A DNA stretch of 11,579 nucleotides, from the NCBI GenBank assembly GCA_947302895.1, contig CAMYWU010000022.1, forward strand, positions 1 to 11,579, read 5' to 3'. The position numbers and the translations under genes were made by a program. The notes below the pieces were generated by a model that was given only the letters and a program-made list of their open reading frames with translations, did not search any database and was not told the origin of the DNA. Position 1 is the stretch's first letter. The number at the start of each line of letters is the position of its first letter. This DNA is from an uncultured Clostridia bacterium. Lineage in GTDB: Bacteria; Bacillota; Clostridia; Oscillospirales; Acutalibacteraceae. This document shows positions 1-6,284 of this stretch, one piece after another.

Positions 1-1
1 T

Positions 2-3000
2 GATGCCCAGAAGCTTTATGCATTCAACGGATGGTCCCCCGAAGTTATAGCTGCAACGGGCGATGCAACCTATACGGTAACTTATTTGCAGATAACTCCC
101 GTTGCCAAGGTTGATGATACGCTCTTCGGCTCTTTTGAAGAGGCGGTTAAAGCTGAAAACTGGGTTGCAGGCAGCACGCTTACACTTCTTGCTGATATTG
201 AGATAACTCAAGGTGTCAATGTTCCCGAAGGCGCATTTGCAGACCCTCGAATCATTGATTTAAACGGCTTTGGAATCCGTGCAGCAGGCAGCAGGGATTA
301 TAACATTTTCACTGTTTCTTCAAATGCAAAATTCATAATGAACGATTCGGGCAGCACCGTTCACAGATACACGGTTAATGAAAACGGTCTTGCCATTGTT
401 GATGACAGTATCGGCGGAATTGAGGGCGAGGATTACCAGACCTTCACCGGCGGATATTTAACAGGCGTTTACGGCGTTTCACACGCTCCGAGCACAATCA
501 GCAACTCGGGAATATTCACAATGAACGGTGGAACAATTATCGGTAACTACACCGAAAGAAGCGGTGCAGGTATCGGCTGTTCCTCCTCAACAAGAATCAA
601 CGGCGGACAGATTATTTATAATGTTGCAAACAACTGGGGCGGCGGCGTTTATGCTTCAACAAACTATTTTGAAGTGAACTTGGCAGGCGGACTTATCGCT
701 CATAATAAATGCGGCAATAACGGCGGCGGTATGCATATTTCTGCAGGCTCGCAATTGCACCTTTCGGGTAATCCCGTTGTCCGCGATAACTATAAGAATG
801 ATTCGCTGAATAATGTTAATCTTGCTAACGATGCTTTAATCATTGTTGATGAGTCCCTTGGAAATGAAGCTTCAATCGGTATTAAAAAGTCGAGCAACAC
901 AGGCGTGTTTACTAACAGCCAGAACACCGCATATAACGATGCTTCAAAATTCGTAAGTGATAACAGCAGCTATGTTGTTGCAAAGGATGTTTCAACCAAT
1001 CAGCTCAAGCTCCACGCTCCGTACACTGTTACATGGCAGAACTACGACGGCACAGTTCTTGAAACTGATTCAAATCTTACAGAAGGCGATATTCCGACTT
1101 ATGACGGTGCAACGCCCGTAAGACCCGATGACTCTGAATTTTCCTATGAGTTTGAAGGCTGGACCCCTGCTGTAACTGCGGCAACGGGCGATACAACCTA
1201 CACCGCAGCATTTACCGCAACACCTCGCCCCGTTGCTGAGGTAGACGGCGTTCAGTATACCTCTTTTGATGATGCTGCCGAAGCTTCAGGCGGAACAAAG
1301 AATATCATTCTGCTCAGGGATATGTCTGAATACAGTATGAACGACCTTACTTCAAATATCGGTCTTCTTCGTGTTAAGGCAAACGGCAACGATGAAAATG
1401 TTGTTGATTATCAGAGAAGCGAAAACGTAAACAATATCAGCTTCTACTACAGAGACAATTCAAATGTTTATATTAACGGTGAAGGAAGCGATGACGACTC
1501 AATTAATATAGCAGCAGGCGTAGCGGCGTCGTTTGTTGTTGTGGGCGGCGCTTCGGTTTCCATTGTTCTCGGAGCAGGTTCTTCTGGTTCTGTCAGCGGC
1601 GGCGGAAGCGTAAGCGTTGACGTTTCGGATTCCGATTCCGAATGCCTTGAAGAGCAGGAAAACGAGGACGGAAGCAAGGAATATAAGAACCATAAGTTCC
1701 ACTGGGTAAATATCGACACAGGTATTTCAATTCTCGATGCAGGCGCAGAGGTTCTTCCCGATTGTGTTAATGATATCTGGGCAACGTATAACCAGAACGT
1801 TGCAACAATCGTTAAAATTCTTCCCCCTGTTTTAACAATAGTTGGCTACACCGATGTAAAGCTTTCATTCCCATATCCCGAAGGATGGTTTTTCCCGCCG
1901 ATTCCTTATCTTCCCGAATCAATGAACCCCGGCAGCCATTTCGTTGCATTCTTTGAGGGTGCAGGCGCCACTACCTACGGAACTCTGTTTACAGGAAAAA
2001 CCATAACTGAGGATTTGGATATAACGGGAGTCTGGGTTCCGTATGAGGCGGCTGTTGAAAAGCCCAACGGCGACCATATTGATTACTATCTCAGCTTTGC
2101 AGATGCGGCGGACGAACGTGGCAGCAATGACAATATAGTCAGAATTCTGAGCGCTCCGCTGTTTAACTACACACTCAAGAAAATTGAGGATGACCCTGCG
2201 GTTTATGAAGTTTTAAAGGTTAAACGAGGCTTCTATATGGGAACCTGCGTTGAAGCACCGTCAAATCTTCCCGAGGGCTATGCAATGCGAACGTGGACCT
2301 ATGAGGATGAAGATGGTGAAACCGTAACATGCTACACTATCGACGGCCACGGAACGGAGGACGCTTTCAACTTATCGCTTGATGACTGCATTCATATGAA
2401 CTTATATCTTCATATCAGCGATGCCGACAGTGCAAGCGTTACAATAACCCATAACGACCCCGATAAGCAGGCTCCGACCTCTGTAACAGAAACTTATTCG
2501 GGCAGTGAGCTCAAAGCACTCAAGGATGATGAAGACGGAAGATATGTTTTCAAGATTCTTGCTGCACCTGCTCAGATGAGGGATGAGATAACAGTTGAGG
2601 TTAATGACGGAGAAGACAGCCGAACCTTCAAAACCTCGGTAAAGGATTATTGCGAGGCTGTTATTGAAAGATATGAGGATTCCTCGGATACCAAGGAAGA
2701 ACAGCTTGTTGAGCTTGCAAAATCAATGCTTGATTACGGCAAGGCTTGCAGCGCAGAGTTTAACTATAATACCTCTGCTTTTGATTCTCAGGATTATATA
2801 AACACATCCTCAGTTTCGATAAACGGCTTTATACAGGCAACAGGAAAAAGCGGAATTTTCAAGAGCTATTCCTATATTTCAAAATCAATCCCCGTGCTTC
2901 GTGTTTATATCAATAAAACAGAGGCGCAGTGTGTTGCCGACGGACTTGTTGCAACCGTAACGGATGCAAACGGCAATGTCAGAGAAATTGCACCAACGGT

Positions 3001-3196
3001 TGTTGAGGGCACTGATAAGGTTTGCTTTGATATAACGGGTATTCTTGCAGAAAACCTTGATGTAAACAATGTTATTGAATATGACGGCGCAACGCTAACC
3101 ATAAATGCAAATCAGTATGCAAAGGCTAAAGGCGGAAACTTCGGAAGAAGCCTGTATAACTATGGCGTTGCAGCACGAAATTATTTTAAGGACTAA
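2..3196 (+). CDS. Giant secreted beta-helix / InlB-like repeat surface protein, 5'-truncated by the window
   Basis: This is the C-terminal 1064 codons of a larger protein. The frame is open from base 2, so the TTG at 86 is not a real start. Order of parts: the end of an InlB-like repeat (NGWSPEVIAATGDATY); a PVAKVDDTLFGSFEEAV motif (about 101); beta-helix rungs at about 503-790 with NGGxI..N....GGG(V/I) spacing; a complete InlB-like repeat (1022-1219; VTWQNYDGTVLETD to GWTPAVTAATGDTTY); a second PVAEVDGVQYTSFDDA motif (1229); a Gly/Ser/Val-rich stretch with an acidic linker (about 1500-1690); a diverged third motif (2048); and a C-terminal module (2369-3193) also found at the end of the glycoside hydrolase at 6285-11444. 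Inferred role: an adhesin or glycan-contacting cell-surface protein. No LPXTG, dockerin or membrane anchor is seen at the C-terminus. The signal peptide must lie upstream of the window. The general class is fairly sure; ligand and function are unknown. Confidence 0.85.
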   Translation, partial: DAQKLYAFNGWSPEVIAATGDATYTVTYLQITPVAKVDDTLFGSFEEAVKAENWVAGSTLTLLADIEITQGVNVPEGAFADPRIIDLNGFGIRAAGSRDYNIFTVSSNAKFIMNDSGSTVHRYTVNENGLAIVDDSIGGIEGEDYQTFTGGYLTGVYGVSHAPSTISNSGIFTMNGGTIIGNYTERSGAGIGCSSSTRINGGQIIYNVANNWGGGVYASTNYFEVNLAGGLIAHNKCGNNGGGMHISAGSQLHLSGNPVVRDNYKNDSLNNVNLANDALIIVDESLGNEASIGIKKSSNTGVFTNSQNTAYNDASKFVSDNSSYVVAKDVSTNQLKLHAPYTVTWQNYDGTVLETDSNLTEGDIPTYDGATPVRPDDSEFSYEFEGWTPAVTAATGDTTYTAAFTATPRPVAEVDGVQYTSFDDAAEASGGTKNIILLRDMSEYSMNDLTSNIGLLRVKANGNDENVVDYQRSENVNNISFYYRDNSNVYINGEGSDDDSINIAAGVAASFVVVGGASVSIVLGAGSSGSVSGGGSVSVDVSDSDSECLEEQENEDGSKEYKNHKFHWVNIDTGISILDAGAEVLPDCVNDIWATYNQNVATIVKILPPVLTIVGYTDVKLSFPYPEGWFFPPIPYLPESMNPGSHFVAFFEGAGATTYGTLFTGKTITEDLDITGVWVPYEAAVEKPNGDHIDYYLSFADAADERGSNDNIVRILSAPLFNYTLKKIEDDPAVYEVLKVKRGFYMGTCVEAPSNLPEGYAMRTWTYEDEDGETVTCYTIDGHGTEDAFNLSLDDCIHMNLYLHISDADSASVTITHNDPDKQAPTSVTETYSGSELKALKDDEDGRYVFKILAAPAQMRDEITVEVNDGEDSRTFKTSVKDYCEAVIERYEDSSDTKEEQLVELAKSMLDYGKACSAEFNYNTSAFDSQDYINTSSVSINGFIQATGKSGIFKSYSYISKSIPVLRVYINKTEAQCVADGLVATVTDANGNVREIAPTVVEGTDKVCFDITGILAENLDVNNVIEYDGATLTINANQYAKAKGGNFGRSLYNYGVAARNYFKD

Positions 3197-3199
3197 TAA

Positions 3200-3214
3200 A
3201 GGAGGGCTTGGAAT
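3200..3214 (+). promoter_or_regulatory. Strong ribosome binding site for the 50-residue ORF
   Basis: AGGAGG at 3200-3205 lies 9 nt before the ATG at 3215. It sits just after the stop codon of the large surface protein. It is the main reason for treating the short downstream frame as a real gene. Confidence 0.75.
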
Positions 3215-3367
3215 ATGAAAAAGAAATTTGAATACAATGAGCCTGAATTTATGGTTGTTATATCAGGCAATGAAGATGTTATCAGAACCTCGGGCGAAAT
3301 CCCTGAGGGCAGCCTTGGAAGAGTTACCGATGATTGGGAAAATCCCGAGGTTTCAATTGAGATTTAA
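3215..3367 (+). CDS. 50-residue hypothetical protein with Y..PE and DVI.TSGE motifs
   Basis: A complete small ORF, ATG to TAA, with a near-ideal AGGAGG site 9 nt upstream. It starts MKKKFEYNEPEFMVV, continues with EDVIRTSGEIPEG, and ends in an acidic tail (DDWENPEVSIEI). It has no signal peptide, transmembrane segment or cysteine, so it is probably cytosolic unless a dedicated exporter handles it. It lies 18 nt after the stop of the giant surface protein and 17 nt before the HAD gene, consistent with co-transcription. From memory, short clostridial proteins with a basic start, a Y..PE motif and a DVI.TSG motif are common hypothetical proteins; I know no function for them. A modified-peptide precursor, a regulator or a chaperone-like partner of the surface protein are all unproven options. 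Confidence 0.72.
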   Translation: MKKKFEYNEPEFMVVISGNEDVIRTSGEIPEGSLGRVTDDWENPEVSIEI

Positions 3368-3384
3368 ACTGAAACACTTTAATT

Positions 3385-3954
3385 ATGAATGTATTTGATT
3401 TTGATAACACAATTTATGACGGCGAGAGCACACTTGATTTGTTTTTCTTCTATATCGTGCGAAAGCCCTGGCTGATAAAGCATTTATCAACGATTCTGAG
3501 AGCGTTTGCACGATATAAGAAGGGCGATGTTTCACTAAATGAGGTGATAGAACGCTATGTTCCTCTTGTTGAAAAGGACGCCCTTCGTGTGTTCGATTTT
3601 GAAAACGACCCTAAAGAGTTCTGGGATAAGCACGAAAAGAAAATCAAACCGCTCTATCAGGAGCTGCGCTCGGATGATGATTTAATCATAACCGCATCAC
3701 CCGATTTCAATATTGAGGAAATATGCCGCCGTCTTGGCATAAGGCATCATCTTACTTCACGCATTGATAAGAAAACGGGAAAAATCCTTTTTGTTAACAT
3801 TCGTGAAAACAAAATAAAGGCATATGAGGAAGCGTACGGAGATATTCCGATTGAGAATTTCTATACCGACTCGCCAAAGAATGATGCAGTGCTTATTGAA
3901 AAAGCAAAACACGCATTTGTTGTTGAAAAGAATACAGTAACTCTAATAAAATGA
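3385..3954 (+). CDS. HAD-superfamily (subfamily IB, phosphoserine-phosphatase-like) hydrolase
   Basis: A 189-residue protein with all four HAD motifs. Motif I is FDFDNTIYDG, with D5 the likely nucleophile and D7 the general acid/base. Motif II is LIITASPDF (T103). Motif III is a lysine at K143 or K145. Motif IV is FYTDSPKNDA (D162, D167). The helical stretch between motifs I and II, about residues 14-95, fits a C1-type cap. It should be a cytosolic Mg2+-dependent phosphomonoesterase; the substrate cannot be read from sequence. The start is forced: an in-frame TGA lies at 3370-3372 and motif I begins at residue 4. No good Shine-Dalgarno is visible before the ATG, so translation may be coupled to the 50-residue ORF ending 17 nt upstream. 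A terminator overlaps its stop codon. The family call is secure, the biological role is not. Confidence 0.9.
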   Translation: MNVFDFDNTIYDGESTLDLFFFYIVRKPWLIKHLSTILRAFARYKKGDVSLNEVIERYVPLVEKDALRVFDFENDPKEFWDKHEKKIKPLYQELRSDDDLIITASPDFNIEEICRRLGIRHHLTSRIDKKTGKILFVNIRENKIKAYEEAYGDIPIENFYTDSPKNDAVLIEKAKHAFVVEKNTVTLIK

Positions 3955-3986
3955 GCAAGGCTTCTGCCTTGCTCGTTTGTTTTTTT
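3953..3986 (+). terminator. Intrinsic terminator after the HAD gene
   Basis: A perfect 9-bp stem, GAGCAAGGC / GCCTTGCTC, with a TTCT loop (3953-3974), is followed by GTTTGTTTTTTT. It overlaps the HAD stop codon by two bases. The cotransporter gene converging from the right stops 9 nt beyond it. On the minus strand the same stem is followed only by a weak T-rich stretch (ATTTTATT), so it may act partly in both directions. Confidence 0.9.
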
Positions 3987-3995
3987 ATATTATTG

Positions 3996-5801
3996 CTAAT
4001 CAAGCAAATCAACCATTCTTCCTTTTTCATCCTCTTTTATGTTCAGGATTTCATATTTATCCTGGAACAGGGAATGAATATGGCGCTTTGCCTTTGCTGC
4101 GTTTTCAGGAGATTTTGCTTTGCTTGAATTAATTGCACGATTATACTTAATCAACGAGTCTGCAACAATATCGCAGTAATCAATCAAACGCTCCTGGGTA
4201 TAGAAGATATCTGTAAACAGGGTTGTTGAGGTAAGTCGTCCGTCCTCGCCGTGCATACGCTTATAATGACGGGCTTTTATGATTTCGCTTATCTGCATAA
4301 CCTCTTCACGGTAAATCTGAATTGTTTCGGATAAGCGAACATCCTTTGTCTGATAACCCATAATTGTGAGCTCTAAGATTTCTGCAATTGAATCGCCCAG
4401 AACCTTAATCTCGGTTTGGTCCGTATCCCTGATCATATCCGAGCTTCCCATTTCAGCAAGCTTTGCCCTGTAATTCATAATGTGCTCAGAGATTATGCCA
4501 ATCTCGCCGAAAGCGGTGTTTGCATTCGTCAGAAGCAATATGTATGCGGCTTCCTTTGTGTCGGAAGTGCTTGCGGAAAGCTTTGTAATATAGTTATCAA
4601 TCTGGTCCCTGTATTGCTTTGCTCGCTCTAAAAGTCTCAGCGTTTCCTTGGAGTTTTCCGGATTGTAGGATAAAAGCGATCTCATTGCCTCTTCAACAGT
4701 ATCTCCCAAAGCGCTTATAGCATTGTTAGTCTGGTCAAGTGCAATCGGGGGATTGCTAAGAAGATTTTCATCAAGCATAGTGAGCTTGTTTTCCTGTGCT
4801 AAGCGTTCTTCCTCGCTTAAAGGAATTGTTTTTTGAGCAAGGAAAACAATGAACTTTCCAAACGGTATCCATAAAAGTGCACCGAAAAGGTTGATTGCCG
4901 AATGGAAGAGGGGAATGCCGATTCCTCCAACGGATTTTTCAAGGAACGGGAAATGGAATATGGCGTTTATAGTATAGAATAATATCATAAACGGAAGAAC
5001 CTTAAGCAATGCATAATAGAGGTTCATCAATGCGGTTCTCTTTCCGTTGTTGGAGGTTCCGAGTGATGAAATCATTGCTGTAACGCAGGTGCCGACCTGC
5101 GCTCCGCAGATAAGGGGGATTGATGCGCCGAAGCTCAGTCCCATTGAGAGCGCAAATGCCTGAACAATACCAACAGTTGCATCGGAGCTTTGAATGAGCA
5201 TCGTAATGCCGCAGGCAACAAGGAAGCCGATAATCGGATTGGAGAAGCTTACAAGTGCGGATTTCAGCGCAGGAAGCTCTTTCAGCGGAGCAACGCCCTG
5301 GCTCATAAGGTTCATACCAATCATCATAACCGAAAAGCCAACCAGCGAATATGCGATATTAATAGTTTTCGGTTTCTTAGCAAATAAAGTAATTGCAACG
5401 CCAATCAGCGCAAGAAACGGCGCAAATGTGCTTGGCTTGATAATCGTCATAAGAATTGATTCGCCGTCAAGTGCGTTTAAGGAGAGCAGCCACGCCGTTG
5501 CAGTTGAGCCCAGACCGCCGCCAATCAGCAAGCCTATTGATTGCTGAAGCAGGATGATTCCCGAGTTAACAAGACCAACCGTAAGAACTGAAACTGCCGA
5601 CGAGGATTGAACAACTGCGGTTAGAGCTGTTCCGAATAAAAACGCTGTAAGTCTGTTTTTTGTTACAACTCCAAGCAGTTTGTCAAGCATACCGCCTGTC
5701 AGCGTGGAAAGCGATTTGCTCATAACGTTCATTCCAAACATAAACAGCGCCAGACCGCCGCACATTGAAACAATAACCTTTAGAATTTCTATTGCACTCA
5801 T
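3996..5801 (-). CDS. Na+/phosphate cotransporter (NptA/PNaS type) with C-terminal PhoU-like domain
   Basis: A 601-residue inner-membrane protein expected to import inorganic phosphate with sodium. The membrane half (about residues 1-330) carries the family's inverted duplication. Repeat one has QSSSA at 65-69 followed by GGGLGSTATA (94-103). Repeat two has QSSDAT at 204-209 followed by GAQVGTCVTA (233-242). The cytosolic half (about 345-590) is helical and charged, as in PhoU-like domains fused to this family, which are thought to tune transport to phosphate status. Total length is normal for the fused form. The start is supported by GGAGGT (5812-5807) 5 nt upstream and a good promoter. Odd point: the second QSSS motif has Asp in place of the third Ser. 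The gene stands alone between the convergent HAD gene and the divergent hydrolase gene; no pst or pho genes are nearby. Confidence 0.93.
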   Translation of the reverse strand: MSAIEILKVIVSMCGGLALFMFGMNVMSKSLSTLTGGMLDKLLGVVTKNRLTAFLFGTALTAVVQSSSAVSVLTVGLVNSGIILLQQSIGLLIGGGLGSTATAWLLSLNALDGESILMTIIKPSTFAPFLALIGVAITLFAKKPKTINIAYSLVGFSVMMIGMNLMSQGVAPLKELPALKSALVSFSNPIIGFLVACGITMLIQSSDATVGIVQAFALSMGLSFGASIPLICGAQVGTCVTAMISSLGTSNNGKRTALMNLYYALLKVLPFMILFYTINAIFHFPFLEKSVGGIGIPLFHSAINLFGALLWIPFGKFIVFLAQKTIPLSEEERLAQENKLTMLDENLLSNPPIALDQTNNAISALGDTVEEAMRSLLSYNPENSKETLRLLERAKQYRDQIDNYITKLSASTSDTKEAAYILLLTNANTAFGEIGIISEHIMNYRAKLAEMGSSDMIRDTDQTEIKVLGDSIAEILELTIMGYQTKDVRLSETIQIYREEVMQISEIIKARHYKRMHGEDGRLTSTTLFTDIFYTQERLIDYCDIVADSLIKYNRAINSSKAKSPENAAKAKRHIHSLFQDKYEILNIKEDEKGRMVDLLD

Positions 5802-5842
5802 TTTAAACCTCCGTTTTAAATGATTTTGTAAAATACTGATTT

Positions 5843-5871
5843 ATTATACCATTATACAGAAAAGGTTTCAA
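5843..5871 (-). promoter_or_regulatory. Sigma-A-like promoter of the Na+/phosphate cotransporter gene
   Basis: On the minus strand, TTGAAA (5871-5866), a 17-nt spacer and TATAAT (5848-5843). It implies transcription starting near 5836 and a leader of about 35 nt that carries the GGAGGT site. No known phosphate-responsive box was recognised. Confidence 0.8.
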
Positions 5872-5909
5872 GGAGTCTGAGAGCAATATTCCATATTCTT
5901 TCTATTATT

Positions 5910-5959
5910 TAAATACTTTTATTTAATAAAAGATATATACATTCTTATAAAAGTATTTA
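5910..5959. repeat. 13-bp inverted repeat with a third matching half-site (possible operator)
   Basis: TAAATACTTTTAT (5910-5922) pairs perfectly with ATAAAAGTATTTA (5947-5959). The left CTTTTAT can instead pair with ATAAAAG at 5926-5932 across a 3-nt TTA loop, so two alternative pairings share one arm. The site is about 40-90 bp upstream of the cotransporter -35 element. An operator for a dimeric regulator is possible. In DNA this AT-rich, chance palindromes are also common. Confidence 0.35.
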
Positions 5960-5984
5960 TTATAATGACCACCTTATTTTTTAT

Positions 5985-6003
5985 TTTTTGATTTCATCAA
6001 AAA
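5985..6003. repeat. Short AT-rich inverted repeat, 8-bp arms
   Basis: TTTTTGAT (5985-5992), loop TTC, ATCAAAAA (5996-6003). A competing pairing is ATTTCA (5991-5996) with TGAAAT (6005-6010). It directly adjoins the mini-hairpin array and may be part of the same repeat element. Function is unknown. Confidence 0.3.
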
Positions 6004-6012
6004 GTGAAATTA

Positions 6013-6099
6013 TATTCGCCTTGAAAAAGCTTTGCGTAGCAAAATATCACTGCGATAGCAATCTCACTGCGCAGCAATATAACTCGCCGTAGGCGAATA
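6013..6099. repeat. Array of four mini-hairpins with fixed 7-nt spacers, closed by an outer 8-bp inverted repeat
   Basis: Inner hairpins: TTTGC-GTA-GCAAA (6031-6043), TGC-GATA-GCA (6051-6060), TGC-GCA-GCA (6068-6076) and TCGCC-GTA-GGCGA (6084-6096). The three gaps are each exactly 7 nt and alike: ATATCAC, ATCTCAC, ATATAAC. TATTCGCC (6013-6020) is the exact reverse complement of GGCGAATA (6092-6099), so the last hairpin competes with closure of the whole array. The stems differ in sequence while the spacers are conserved, which argues for a structured repeat family rather than random palindromes. From memory, similar strings of small palindromes occur between genes of gut Clostridia; no named family was recognised. 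No ORF is credible here. Confidence 0.65.
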
Positions 6100-6107
6100 C
6101 AGTTGCA

Positions 6108-6155
6108 CCAAGAATAAACAGCACGGATTGTACCATCCGTGCTGTTTATTCTTGG
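6108..6155. terminator. Perfect 21-bp hairpin, terminator-like in both directions
   Basis: The left arm 6108-6128 (starting CCAAGAATAAACAGC) and right arm 6135-6155 are exact reverse complements across a 6-nt TGTACC loop. The GC-rich inner stem (CAGCACGGAT/ATCCGTGCTG) is followed on each strand by TTTATTCTT, a T-rich but interrupted tract. That is the form of a bidirectional intrinsic terminator. However, it lies between divergent promoters, where no known transcript ends. It could insulate the two promoters, end a short non-coding transcript from the array beside it, or be part of a mobile repeat. Confidence 0.5.
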
Positions 6156-6226
6156 CAAAGGTATAATAGTTTGATACAAAATAGGGGTTGTCATATATCT
6201 TAAAATTTTATAAATGTGTTTAAATA

Positions 6227-6255
6227 TTGAAAAAATCGCTGTAAAATGATATAAT
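6227..6255 (+). promoter_or_regulatory. Sigma-A-like promoter of the secreted glycoside hydrolase gene
   Basis: TTGAAA (6227-6232), a 17-nt spacer and TATAAT (6250-6255). Transcription would begin near 6262, giving a leader of about 23 nt with TGAGGT (6273-6278) 6 nt before the ATG at 6285. It has the same -35, spacing and -10 as the divergent cotransporter promoter. Confidence 0.8.
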
Positions 6256-6284
6256 GGAAAAAACTTGAAAAATGAGGTTGAATT

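Noticed and set aside
86..88. TTG as the start codon of the first large ORF
   Set aside because: The same frame is open back to base 2 and encodes the end of an InlB-like repeat matching the one at about 1140-1205. The gene enters from outside the window.
1468..1719. Minus-strand ORF antisense to the surface protein (and the overlapping 1499-1702 frame)
   Set aside because: It is the shadow of a Gly/Ser-rich coding stretch; low-complexity Ser/Pro/Thr translation, no ribosome binding site, no recognisable domain.
5194..5547. 117-codon plus-strand ORF inside the cotransporter gene
   Set aside because: Antisense to well-conserved membrane repeats of the cotransporter; no domain and no ribosome binding site.
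6013..6099. CRISPR array
   Set aside because: The repeated unit is a 7-nt spacer between short palindromes; there is no 24-37 nt direct repeat and no cas gene.
5997..6194. Minus-strand 65-codon ORF in the intergenic region
   Set aside because: It runs through the mini-hairpin array and both arms of the 21-bp hairpin; no ribosome binding site and no protein-like composition.
6162..6199. Extra promoter candidates (TATAAT at 6162; TTGATA, 17 nt, TATATC at 6171-6199)
   Set aside because: The first lacks a -35 element; the second is weak compared with the near-consensus promoter at 6227-6255.
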